A DNA stretch of 15,994 bases, from NCBI GenBank assembly GCA_903813345.2, contig CAIIXF020000003.1, positions 34,895,000-34,910,993 of the forward strand, read 5' to 3'. Position numbers and translations under genes: made by a program. Numbering within the stretch: the first letter of the stretch is position 1; the number at the start of each line of letters is the position of its first letter. The notes under the pieces were generated by a model. That model saw nothing but the letters and a program-made list of their open reading frames with translations. It was not told where the DNA came from and did no database searches. This document shows positions 1 through 8,777 of this stretch, piece by piece. This DNA comes from Owenia fusiformis. Taxonomy: Eukaryota; Annelida; Polychaeta; Sabellida; Oweniidae.

Positions 1-109
1 GACAGCATGTCAGTTGTCATTTGACAATCAATGTATATGTTTGTCTCTCGTGTTATCAAATGACTGTAAAAGAATCGTGCATTGAAATAAAAAAGAGTAT
101 TTTTGATCC

Positions 110-850
110 CAAGCTGTAATCACCATCAAAATTTGTGACAAATTGAAGTTCGGTAGGGATATAGTGAAGCTCTCCGTCCGTCCATCAGTCCGTCCGTTCT
201 GCCCGGAAAATAACTTGAATACTAGTTGACAGATTTTCTCCATATTTGGTGGAAAGATGTGTATTGGTAAATAGTTTTACGCAAAAAAAAATATTTCAAG
301 ATGGGTGCTGCTTTAGAAATGGCGGAGGTTTTTTGCAATAATCTTATGTTTTTCATTTTAAACCAAAGTAATAAATATTATAATTTGAAATTTTGCTAGT
401 ATACAAGTATTCACAAAATATATCTTTTTCACATATATTCTGTGTTTTTCACCCTGACTCCCAGGGGCAGTTGAATGGGGGTTGTGAAAACAGAAATTTG
501 GGCTAATTTTGAGATGTTTTTGAAGTATAGCTTTATTATACTCAAATGAAAGGCAATTTAGTATAAAGTACAAATATTATATCGTTTTTCTGATTCGGGC
601 CTCGTAAAATTCAAAATGGCTGCCTAATGTGGGATTCCGCAATAATCTTCTGATCTCTTAAAAGTATGGCTATATTATACTCAAATTGGAGGAATTTTAG
701 AGTAGATAACAAATATGGTATCATTTTTCTGATTTGTGCCTTAGAAAATTCAAAATAGCTGCCTAGAGCAGGAATTCGCCATTACTTGAGGTATATTTAA
801 GTATGGTTACATGATACTACAATGATCTCAAGTGTTTATTGAAGGTAAGA
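110..850. repeat. Dispersed mollusc-type repeat with imperfect 138-bp tandem units
   Basis: A GTCCGTCC-rich stretch at 174-200 is followed by 'aataacttgaatactagt...attttctccatatttggtgg'-like sequence, the same family as the repeat at 6500-7500. From 523 to about 830 there are two full units and one partial unit of an imperfect tandem repeat. Each starts 'aagtatRgc/t' (at 523, 662 and 799, spacing 139 and 137) and shares 'attatactcaaat', 'tttttctgatt' and 'aaaattcaaaat'. No transposase or reverse transcriptase was seen. The outer boundaries are approximate. Confidence 0.6.
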
Positions 851-1092
851 GTAGATGGTTAATATTACATTTTGACTGTACAGATTCATGATTTATATAG
901 TGTTCGTTGGGATTTGCTATTCTGTGGAGTTGCCGATTTCTAGTTGTGGTGGTGATTGGCATTCAATGTCTGGCAATTGGCATATGTAACAAATGGTGGG
1001 TGGTGATATTTTGAATGTAAATGCCTTGTTTATAACTTTGGTTTGGCATTCAGTATTTGTGGTCTTGGAATTTAGCATCTTGAACAAAATAT

Positions 1093-1990
1093 TGCCATGA
1101 GTAATAGGTGGCATTTAGTTTATTTGAAACATACGATCTAACCCTATGCTATAAGTAATAGGTGATGACATTTAGTTTATTTGACACATACGATCTAATC
1201 CTATGCCATAAGTGATAGGTGGTGACCTAACCCTATGCCATAAGTAATAGGTGGTGACCTAATCCTATGCCATTATAATAGGTGGTGACCTAATCCTATG
1301 CCATTATAATAGGTGGTGACCTAACCCTATGCCATAAGTAATAGGTGGTGACCTAATTCTATGCCATTATAATAGGTGGTGACCTAATCCTATGCCATTA
1401 TAATAGGTGGTGACCTAACCCTATGCCATAAGTAATAGGTGGTGATCTAATCCTATGCCATTATAATAGGTAGTAGCATTTAATTTATTTAAATTATAGG
1501 ATCTAACCCTATGCCATAAGTAATAGGTCGTGATCTTTAGTTTATTTGAAACATACGATCAAATTCTGTGCCATAAATAATAGGTGGTGACCTAATCCTA
1601 TGCCATAAGTAATAGGTGGTGTCATTTAGTTAATTTGAAACATAGCATCAAATTCTATGCCATAAATAATAGGTGGTGACCTAATCCTATGCCATAAGTG
1701 ATAGGTGGTGACCTAATCCTATGCCATTATAATAGGTGGTGACCTAACCCTATGCCATAAGTAATAGATGGTGACCTAATCCTATGCCATTATAATAGGT
1801 AGTAGCATTTAATTTATTTAAATTATAGGATCTAACCCTATGCCATAAGTAATAGGTCGTGATCTTTAGTTTATTTGAAACATACGATCAAATTCTATGC
1901 CATAAATAATAGGTGGTGACCTAATCCTATGCCATAAGTAATAGGTGGTGTCATTTAGTTTATTTGAAACATAGCATCAACTCCTATGCT
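1093..1990. repeat. Intronic minisatellite with 31/32-bp units and higher-order duplication
   Basis: Two alternating units make up the array: CCTATGCCATAAGTAATAGG followed by TGGTGACCTAAT (32 bp), and a 31-bp variant with CCATTATAATAGG. Longer spacers with 'catttagtttatttgaaacatacgatc' interrupt it. The segment from 1471 recurs almost unchanged from 1800 (offset 329, about 180 bp), so the array has expanded in blocks as well as single units. Each unit carries the short inverted pair CCTAT/ATAGG. All frames contain stops, so it is not coding. It ends about 100 bp before the next exon's acceptor. Confidence 0.93.
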
Positions 1991-2086
1991 GAGGGCTGAA
2001 GTCAGAAAGTCACTCCATCTTGGTGGGAATTGAAATCATAAAATTTTAGTCGTGCCATTTAATACATTGTTCATATTATATTTCAG

Positions 2087-2297
2087 ATGGGGATTATAGT
2101 GACATCATAATGTCTCTGAGACAGGGGACATTCGAGGGGTTATCAGGAGACAGGCAATGGTGGGAAGTCCATGAAAATATTACAAATCCAAGTATTTTCC
2201 CTGTGAGGTTACAAAAGGGAGACCACAATCAACTTCTCATTGTGTTGTTCAGTGACAGGGTTGCACCAGCTGCCATTTCATTCCTGTCAAGTTATGG
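2087..2297 (+). CDS. PIEZO mechanosensitive channel, penultimate exon (end of extracellular cap)
   Basis: This exon encodes 69 complete codons plus two bases at each end. It follows a TTTCAG acceptor and ends GG|GTAAGT. The peptide contains WWEV, then LLIVLFSDRVAP and finally SFLSSYG. This matches the end of the PIEZO cap (C-terminal extracellular domain), where vertebrate proteins have EWW, a VIFSDKVSPP-like strand and a GYG turn leading into the inner helix. PIEZO is a trimeric plasma-membrane cation channel opened by membrane tension; the cap sits over the pore. An internal ATG at 2110 is not a start, because the frame runs unbroken back to the acceptor. The split Gly codon (GG + N) is completed equally well by each of the three downstream terminal exons. 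The upstream part of the gene lies outside the window. The family assignment is strong; which PIEZO paralogue this is cannot be judged. Confidence 0.92.
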
Positions 2298-2303
2298 GTA
2301 AGT
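2298..2303 (+). other. 5' splice donor GTAAGT shared by three terminal exons
   Basis: The consensus donor GG|GTAAGT directly follows the cap exon. It is the only strong donor seen at this boundary, and the reading phase (two bases of a Gly codon) matches all three downstream acceptors. The terminal-exon choice would therefore be made from this single donor. Confidence 0.88.
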
Positions 2304-3339
2304 ATATTACACCCCTTAAATAATCTCTGTTTAACATTTGGACCAAATTATATGGATAGACTTGCCCATTTTCTGATGAGGGGTGTCATGGTGAGATTCT
2401 AAAAATTTATAATGGTTAGAGTTTTTAATAATATTTATATGATTTTAAAAGAGATAAAGAAAACTGTAGAAAAATTGAACCATAACAGCTGTACAGAAAA
2501 ATCTGGATGTATATGTATTTATATTTGAGCTCCAATAATTATATTTTGGAATGTGCAAGTTGATATCAAATGAAAAGGTTTGGGCAAAAGCTTCATGTCT
2601 ATGATAAGTCCTCTCCAAATAACTTGGGTATCTGCGAATTTCCAACAATACTCAGATATTCCAAAAACATCGCAGTTCTGGGGTGCTCACTTTAGGTAAA
2701 CCACAAACAGATTTTACTGTACAACTGTATACATGTATCATGATCAAAAATACTCAACTACTTTAAGATAGTTCATACAATATATATCCAATTATTTCAT
2801 GAACACTTGTACTCCCAAGACTTGTAGTAGTCATGATAAATATTTAGATCCCATTTTACTAATACATGAGCTTTTTAAGTTAGGTTTTATTTCTAAAAAG
2901 TTTGCATGAAGATGCTGGTAGTTTAGTAGAATGTAGAAGGTTCTTTGTTAGTGTGTGTCCCTTTAGGGGACCTTCATTACTTGGACAAAATACATTTAAC
3001 TGTATTAATGGGTTTAGGTTTTCAAATATGGCATGGTGTAGTTCTGCATGACTCAATTTTCACTGTGCAGCTTTAAGCTTGGTATCAATGTTGATTGTTA
3101 AGTGTGAATACATTGCAGTTTGTTTAACCTGCACAAAATAATTCTCTACTGATGACCCAGATTTAGTAAAACTGATGAAAAACAATAATATAAACTTTTC
3201 GAAATATTTGATAAAATGAGATAATTGAATAATTATATAATATTGATCCAAGTTTTGGCTTAACTTTACATTTTATTTCATGTATAAAATTTTGGGAATT
3301 TGAAAACATGAATTATTATATTTAGCCTATATTTGGATA
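2304..3339 (+). other. Intron, no recognised element
   Basis: This is AT-rich non-coding sequence between the cap exon's donor and the first transposon. I saw no exon, no clear repeat and no RNA gene. Small open frames on both strands look like chance. Confidence 0.6.
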
Positions 3340-4357
3340 TACAAGGGGCGATCCATATATTCTGATAAAAATGCTCTCATTTTGTGATTTTGCACATATC
3401 CCTCTCATTTTTTCAGAACTTGAAGATTATGTAATTACATATACAATGCTAAAATAGTTAAGCTATATCTTAAATTATTTCTGAGATAAGGTTGCCATGT
3501 TAACCTGTATTTAGGGTAGGTAGGTCAGTTAATTATAACATATAAAATAGATAAATTTGTTAATTTAATCAATCCTCGGTACCTATTTCAAGCAGATCAA
3601 ACGCATATCTAGGTCATTGCCAACTATTTGTTGAACTGTTCCATACCCCTGTTCCCCTTGTTTGCTATTTCTACAGTGGAATAGTTCTTTTTTCATAAAT
3701 TGCATCTCAAATTATCGTAGTGTTCTCTGTCCGCAAGCTCTTCTTGCAACCAGATTGGGAATGATATTCAACAGTGACTTGCCTTTCTCAAATGTACAAT
3801 ACTACTTAGAGATCCTTAGAGCAGATATAACACCTTGTCCATACACTATACGAGTCCATGTATGTCTCTGGCAGTGTCCTCCTACTTATTCTTGATAAGT
3901 ACGTAAAATCTAATGGTACTCCTAATGTATCTGTTAATGTCACACTCTGCAACAGCCGCACTAACCTCATCCGATCTGTCATTTTGATATTTGGTATGTC
4001 TCATGACATGTAATTCCAATTTGCCCATCCTGTCATACATTGGTATTGTGAGTTGTTGTGATGTTATAGTAATCACGAATAAACATTTGTTTAGCAACAA
4101 ACAACGAGAAACAATACCAAACTATTTTTTTTTTAATTATTATGATATTTTATCCGTTATAATTTAATTGACCTGCCTACCCTTAATACAGGTTAACATG
4201 GTAACCCTATCTCTTAATTGATTTAAGATGTAGCTATAATATTTGAGCATTGTACGTGTAATTACATGATCTACATTTTCTGAAAATATGAAAGGGATAT
4301 GTGAAAAAATAGCAAAATGAGAGTATTTTTATCAGAATACATTGATCGCCTCTTGTA
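3340..4357. mobile_element. Non-autonomous DNA transposon with ~215-bp terminal inverted repeats
   Basis: The first ~215 bp (3342-3555) reappear in reverse complement at about 4140-4355. Both ends share ACAAGRGGCGATC, then ATTCTGATAAAAAT, CATATCCCT, GTAATTACA and the inner GGTTAACATGTTAACCTGTAT-like block. The TA dinucleotides at 3340-3341 and 4356-4357 fit the TA target duplication of Tc1/mariner-type elements, giving an element of 1,014 bp. The unique middle (about 3560-4135) has only short open frames on either strand, none resembling a transposase. The arms differ by scattered substitutions and small indels, so it is not a recent insertion. Superfamily assignment is tentative, resting on the TA duplication and GGGCGATC-type terminus. 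Confidence 0.88.
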
Positions 4358-5018
4358 CAAACATTACACAACCCTTTACAAATTTCAGAGGTGGAAATTG
4401 AAACAGATTTTCCAGTAGATTTTCCAGAATCATACTTTCTATTTGTGCTTATATATTTGGAATACATGTCTTTTATGTATTTCCTCTGCTTAATGTGGAA
4501 ACATTCTTTTGCTCGTTTATATGTCATTTATTTATGTCAATGTAGATGAATGTCTCCACTGAATGTAAACATGATTTGTTATACTGTGTATGTAATAATG
4601 TTGTTATGTAGACAGTATAGACTACAGTAAAAGATCACTAAAAGAGGAGCCACAATGATATTGTAAAACTGTTGAATAGTTAGATGATGCTTATATGTAT
4701 GTAGAGGTATTGTATTTTTCATTAAATACGAAATGATTAAGTTCAAGTTTAGCAATATTTTGATTTGCTTGAAAAAGATTAACACATTGAATCAGAATAT
4801 TGCAAAACTTAATAATTTTGTTATTAAACTATTTTTATTTGTAAATTATAGATATTGAAATTATTTTCCATTTTGAGAATAGTGTAAATTTTTTTAAGTA
4901 GGCACATAACTATTTTAGTATTGTTCAGAACAAACATATCACAAATGCCTTTCTCAAAGGTATTTTTAAAATACCAAATTGTGCCATAAACGCTCTATTG
5001 TTGTCCCTGAATTCAGCA
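4358..5018 (+). other. Intron, no recognised element
   Basis: This is very AT-rich non-coding sequence. Several short minus-strand open frames are low-complexity and match nothing. No repeat or RNA gene was recognised. Confidence 0.55.
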
Positions 5019-5470
5019 TATCCAGGGTGTTTCATAAAAACAATGCATATCTTTGTAACAAATAGAGAAAGACAAATCTTGTTTGGCACTTCTTCTACCA
5101 CTTTTCTGAAGACAGACTTGCACATTTTGTGTGATGTTGTTGACAGCACATGTGTTTTATTGGAACATAAGTTTCTTATCCTGAAAGATGTCAACAATCC
5201 TAGAACCATTGCAGAGCTCAAACTATAGATAATATGAAAGATAAGGGCATTTACCAGTCTGTCAGAAGAGAGGTGGTAATCATTTGGAGCAAATTCTTTA
5301 TATGGGCAGCAAATGGGTCATACATACGCTACATTGATGAAACTTGCTCAACTTAAAGGACATTGAACTACCTTTACTTCTGCCAAAAAAGATTGTTCAA
5401 CCTTCATTTGTTAAAAAGATATGCATTGTAAAGTATGTGGGTTGCATCTTTTTTGAAACACCCTTTATTA
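5019..5470. mobile_element. Decayed Tc1/mariner-like DNA transposon relic with imperfect inverted ends
   Basis: The left end (from about 5022) reads CCAGGGTGTTTCATAAAA followed by CAATGCATATCTTTGTAACAAAT. The right end (to about 5468), in reverse complement, reads AAAGGGTGTTTCAAAAAA and, after about 20 extra bases, CAATGCATATCTTTTTAACAAAT. The paired ends indicate an inverted-repeat element of about 450 bp. The interior includes a transposase-tail fragment, described separately. An AGGGTGTTTCA-type terminus is common in mariner/IS630-like elements. The exact boundaries and target duplication are unclear. Confidence 0.65.
5155..5335 (+). pseudogene. Transposase C-terminal remnant (mariner/IS630-like DDE family), frameshifted
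   Basis: Two adjacent frames together resemble the tail of a Tc1/mariner/IS630-type transposase. The first (about 5155-5226) reads ...FLILKDVNNPRTIAELK, close to the family's FLWGYLKD...NPRTxxELK stretch but with several residues missing. It hits a stop at 5226. The continuation lies in another frame (from about 5221), with SVRREVV and then AANGSYIRYID, which matches the family's R..v...C...GGHIE-type ending. The catalytic acidic residues are not present, so this is only the last part of the gene, broken by a frameshift and small deletions. It is non-functional. The call rests on motif memory and could be checked with a translated profile search. Confidence 0.5.
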
Positions 5471-6360
5471 CATTGAAAGAATGATTGGGCCAAAATGTGC
5501 TTCTTCAGTGTGATCAATGGTAAATGCATTCAGTAAAGTGAGCAATTGATATTACTGCATCTGGAGTCACAATTGCTCCAATTTTGAGAATACCTTAATT
5601 TTAAGCAATGAAGACTGAGGCACATTTTCTTCCAAATGGATAGCATCCAGAATCCAAAAAATATTTGTGTACATTTAAAAATACAATTAACTTATGTTTA
5701 CACATAAATAGTTTGGATCCTATGTTACAATTGATTGCTTTTTGAATATACACTCCCCTTTGGAAGTTTGGTAATTGGAAGTCATCATTGGATGGCATAT
5801 CAAGAAGCTGTCAATGTTTGGATCTGAATTCTGCTCATTTATTACGATGTTAACAATATTTTGATGAGTACAAAATCACCAAACATAAATGGGCTTTGCT
5901 GAGTGAGCCAAAAGGGAGCTTGCCATATTTATGGGAGTGGGGTGTATATTACTGTTGTATAATATTCTTTTCATGCAAACCTTCAAGCAGAATTGGAAAT
6001 TCCCTCAATTCTAAGCTGAAAATGACCTCCTTTGTCTTATTGAATTCTGGGAAGCAGTGCTTTTTGTGAGGATGTAGGTAATTTTTTTGTCATCAACCAA
6101 CAAAATGTTTCAACAACAATCAGAAGGAGTGATTCACTCCACATAAGGAGATGGCATTTTTATCACTGATTGATAAAATGATAATGGCATCTCTAAACTG
6201 GGAAAAGTCCTATATTCATGTATTATAACACACCAGGGATTGTTTGGCTAATAAATTTAGACATTCATATCTTTGACCATGAGTACTATTTTCTCACCAT
6301 AAATTCAATATCTCTCATCAAAATCACTGGTGATCCACTCGATTATGCTTGTTACCGAAA
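5471..6360 (+). other. Intron, no recognised element
   Basis: Non-coding. A short imperfect hairpin near 6148-6196 pairs GAGATGGCATTTTTATC with GATAAAATGATAATGGCATCTC. Nothing else is supported: no exon, RNA gene or clear repeat. Confidence 0.5.
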
Positions 6361-6790
6361 AAGGTACGGTTTTTCTTTTTTCTTATTTCACGCGTTGTTT
6401 GACAATATTATTTTTGGAAGGTTTCTAAATTTAGAACGTGACGTCACTACTGAATTAGAACGTTCAATATCAGTAGCGTAAATTAAACCCCAGGTTTCAA
6501 AGATTGGTGTACATCTGTCCGTCTGTCCATCCGGGCAATAACTCAAATACCATTGGCCCGATTTTGTTCATGTTTTGTACACAAATTCCCAATGGGGGTA
6601 GAAGTTCTGCTCGAAAACTGATTTTCAAAATGGCCACTCATTTAAAAATGGCGGCTATTTTTTACAGTAATTTAGGTACTTCATATAAAACTGTAATAGC
6701 AATATGTTTTAAATGTAAAAAAGTTATATAGGACATTGATTAAACTAGAAATGTAAATACAGAAGAAATACATGGCAGCCATCTTGAAAA
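6361..6790. repeat. Dispersed repeat leader with GTCCGTC tract
   Basis: This stretch runs into the tandem array that follows. It contains a palindromic TGACGTCA at 6439-6446, repeated 'ttagaacg' words, and a GTCCGTCTGTCC tract near 6517 followed by 'aataactcaaataccattggcccgattttgttcat'. The same order of motifs occurs in a diverged form at 110-360, so this is a dispersed genomic repeat. No encoded protein was recognised. Confidence 0.6.
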
Positions 6791-7500
6791 ATGGCTGCCT
6801 TTGCACGTCATTTTACAATTTTTGCTGTAACTTTGAAAAGTAGTGGAGCGATTTTTTCATATTTGGTATGTGAATACTTTAAGCATGGCACATTGTCTAA
6901 TGACATTTTTGGTAGTAGGCCGGCATTTTTACGTGTGTTATTTAACATTTTTTACTGTAAGTCAAAAAGTAGTGGAGCGATTTTGTTCATATTTGGTATG
7001 TGAATACTTTAAGCATGGCCCAATGTCTAATGACATTTTGGGGATTATTTGGGTAGTACACATTTTTATTATTTTACATTTTTTACTATAACTCAAAAAG
7101 TAGTAGAGCGATTTTATTCATATTTTATATGTGAATACTATAAGCATGGCACATTGTCTAATAATACTTTGGGGAGTAGGCAGCCATTTTTCACGTTCTT
7201 TACGTTTTTTAGTATAACTTGAATAAGTATTGGAGCGATTTTGTTCATATTTGATATGTGAATACTTATGAGCCTTGCAGACTGTCTCATGACACTTCGC
7301 TTAGTAGGTGGCCATTTTAAAAATTGGCTGTCAATTTTACATTTTTTACTATAACTCGAAAAGTATTGGAGCGATTTTGTTCATATTTGATATGTGAATA
7401 CTTTAAGCATGGCACATTGTCTAATAATACTTTTGGGAGTAGTCGGAAAAATGGCCACCATTTTTATGTGTGTTATTTTACATTTTTTATTAGACTCCAG
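6791..7500. repeat. Tandem repeat, five ~130-bp units
   Basis: Five units share 'aaaagtaKtggagcgattttgttcatattt', then 'atgtgaatactttaagcatggcacattgtctaat' and 'ttacattttttactataact'. The 'tagtggagcg/tattggagcg' word begins at 6841, 6970, 7101, 7228 and 7364, giving spacings of 129, 131, 127 and 136. Open frames here recur with the repeat and shift between units, so I treat them as shadows. It continues the dispersed repeat starting upstream. Confidence 0.88.
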
Positions 7501-7934
7501 ATTGAAAATCTGTTACTGTTACAAATGAATTTCCATACCATACCTGGTCCTTTTAATAACTCAAACATGAGATACTCATAAAATTTCTTTTGGTATTTCA
7601 TTAGAAATCTGAAATTTTGGTACCATGATTGTTCAATTATTGACCAGGGTTATGCTGTTTATTTTGTGTGGTGATGTGTAAGAATTTCGTCACTGAATAT
7701 ATAGTTACATAAAATTAAGAGTGTTTTATAAATCTATGTAGTATGTGTAATGTTTTACTGCAAGTACTAGCTGTGAAAATACACACACAAACACAAACAC
7801 TGCACAAAATGAATGATCTACTTGTACACTGTTATGTTCCTTTTGTATTATGTTGTGCTGTTATGGTTTATTTTCTTTTGTTGTGCCAAATAACATTAGT
7901 AGTTATACCTCAATGGAACCAAACATTTTTTATT
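7501..7934 (+). other. Intron between the 130-bp array and the CU-rich duplication
   Basis: Non-coding. A short AC-rich run (acacacacaaacacaaacac) lies near 7781-7800. No other element was recognised. Confidence 0.5.
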
Positions 7935-8058
7935 AGCAATATATTTGTTCTCCCCCTCCCACTTCCAAGTACTAGTACCAGATATCCCTATGATATTAGT
8001 AATACATTTGTACTTCCCTCCCCCTTTCAATTACCTTTTGGATATCTCTATGATATTC
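7935..8058 (+). repeat. Two-copy 60-bp duplication, CU-rich, just upstream of terminal exon A
   Basis: 'atttgttctccccctccc' near 7942 and 'atttgtacttccctcccc' near 8002, and 'gatatccctatgatatt' (7981) and 'gatatctctatgatatt' (8041), are offset by 60 bp. The transcript strand is therefore locally rich in C and U about 65-190 nt before exon A's acceptor. In metazoans, such tracts can bind polypyrimidine-tract proteins and influence exon choice; that role here is inference. Confidence 0.65.
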
Positions 8059-8122
8059 CACTAAGTTCCATCTTTTAAGAAATCCCCTTATTTCCCTATA
8101 TGTGTGTACATGTTCTTTACAG

Positions 8123-8390
8123 CATCATAGGTCTGTATGTTTCCTTCATCCTTCTGATTGGTCGATTCCTTCGCATGGGCACGACAGGCCTCTACATGAA
8201 CATTATGTTCAAACAAATGCCTGATGTTGACCGCATCTATGAACTATGTATGGACATTTATATGGTACGGGAGGCAGGAGTCATGACCCTTGAGGAAGAG
8301 CTCTTTGGCAAATTGATATTCTTCTACAGATCTCCAGAGACGATCATAAAATGGACACGAAAGAAAAGACCGAAGGTGAAGGAGGACTAG
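8123..8390 (+). CDS. PIEZO terminal exon A (inner pore helix and C-terminal domain, Lys-Gln variant)
   Basis: It follows TTCTTTACAG; the first base completes the split Gly codon of the cap exon, giving SSYG|IIGLY. It encodes 88 residues and a TAG stop. Residues 1-27 are the inner helix (GLYVS...IGRFLR), and residues 28-88 are the intracellular C-terminal domain with DIYMVRE, LEEELFGKLIF, YRSPET and IIKWT. It aligns without gaps to the last 82 or so residues of vertebrate PIEZO. By that alignment residue 17 is the conserved Arg (mouse R2482). Residues 28-33 are MFKQMP instead of MFEELP, so the acidic pair (mouse E2495/E2496) is replaced by Lys and Gln. The gate positions are Leu-Leu. The tail is longer and basic (RKKRPKVKED) compared with exons B and C. 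It looks intact and visibly less AT-rich than B and C. It is 52% identical to B and 54% to C by hand alignment over 83 positions. Confidence 0.93.
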
Positions 8391-8777
8391 TTGATGATTG
8401 GATTAAAGACAATACATATACACTTTGGTCAAATAAGCTGTATTGTGCCATACATTTTTAACCCAGGAGCTTTATAGATTTAAGTAGAGAATGAATTAAA
8501 GAATAGGGTTATTAATCAACCTCAAACGTACAGTGTAAAATGGCAAATGGTATAATTGGTTGATGATAAAAAAAAATGAAATGTATTTTAATTTGTGTTT
8601 TTACACTGAATATTTCTATCCTTGTGATGGTAATATGCTAATGTGCCATATACATTATACTATTTATTACTTTTAGATGGTGCAACTACAATGTTTCTTA
8701 TGCATTAAGGTATATTAATGCCACTATAAGCCTATAAAAAATACAAAATGATAATGATACAAAAATGTGGATTTTTT
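8391..8777 (+). other. Putative 3' UTR following terminal exon A
   Basis: Non-coding AT-rich sequence directly after the exon A stop. ATTAAA variants at 8402-8407 and 8495-8500 are possible weak poly(A) signals. A canonical AATAAA does not appear until 9820, beyond the minisatellite. Where the transcript actually ends cannot be decided from sequence. Confidence 0.5.

Larger units (their letters stand above)
1..2086 (+). other. 3' part of a PIEZO intron
   Basis: This is non-coding sequence before the first recognisable exon, ending in a TATTATATTTCAG acceptor at 2074-2086. I found no exon in it on either strand; the short open frames are AT-rich and match nothing I recognise. It holds a dispersed repeat (about 110-850), a stretch with nothing notable (850-1092) and a minisatellite (1093-1990). 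Assignment to the PIEZO gene rests on the exon that follows it. Confidence 0.75.

Noticed and set aside
1093-1990. CRISPR array
   Set aside because: The spacers are themselves repeated, the context is an animal intron, and no Cas gene is present.
2110-2301. A stand-alone 63-residue protein starting at the ATG at 2110
   Set aside because: The frame is open back to a TTTCAG acceptor, a GTAAGT donor precedes the stop and the peptide is an internal PIEZO segment, so it is an exon.
3662-3895. Open frame of 77 residues inside the long-inverted-repeat element as its transposase
   Set aside because: Too short, with no DDE-type or helix-turn-helix motif.
3882-5221. Several minus-strand open frames (3882-4100, 4234-4527, 4925-5221) as genes
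   Set aside because: They overlap inverted-repeat arms or the transposon relic and resemble no family.
6439-6446. TGACGTCA as a cAMP response element of a nearby promoter
   Set aside because: A single site inside a dispersed repeat in an intron, with no transcription start in view.
6791-7581. Overlapping open frames with hydrophobic peptides in the 130-bp array
   Set aside because: They repeat with the DNA unit in shifting frames and have no recognisable domain.
8100-8390. The three PIEZO-like segments as separate small genes starting at upstream ATGs
   Set aside because: The first eight residues of A and C are translated intron up to the AG, and B's ATG is inside the exon. Homology starts exactly at the acceptors.
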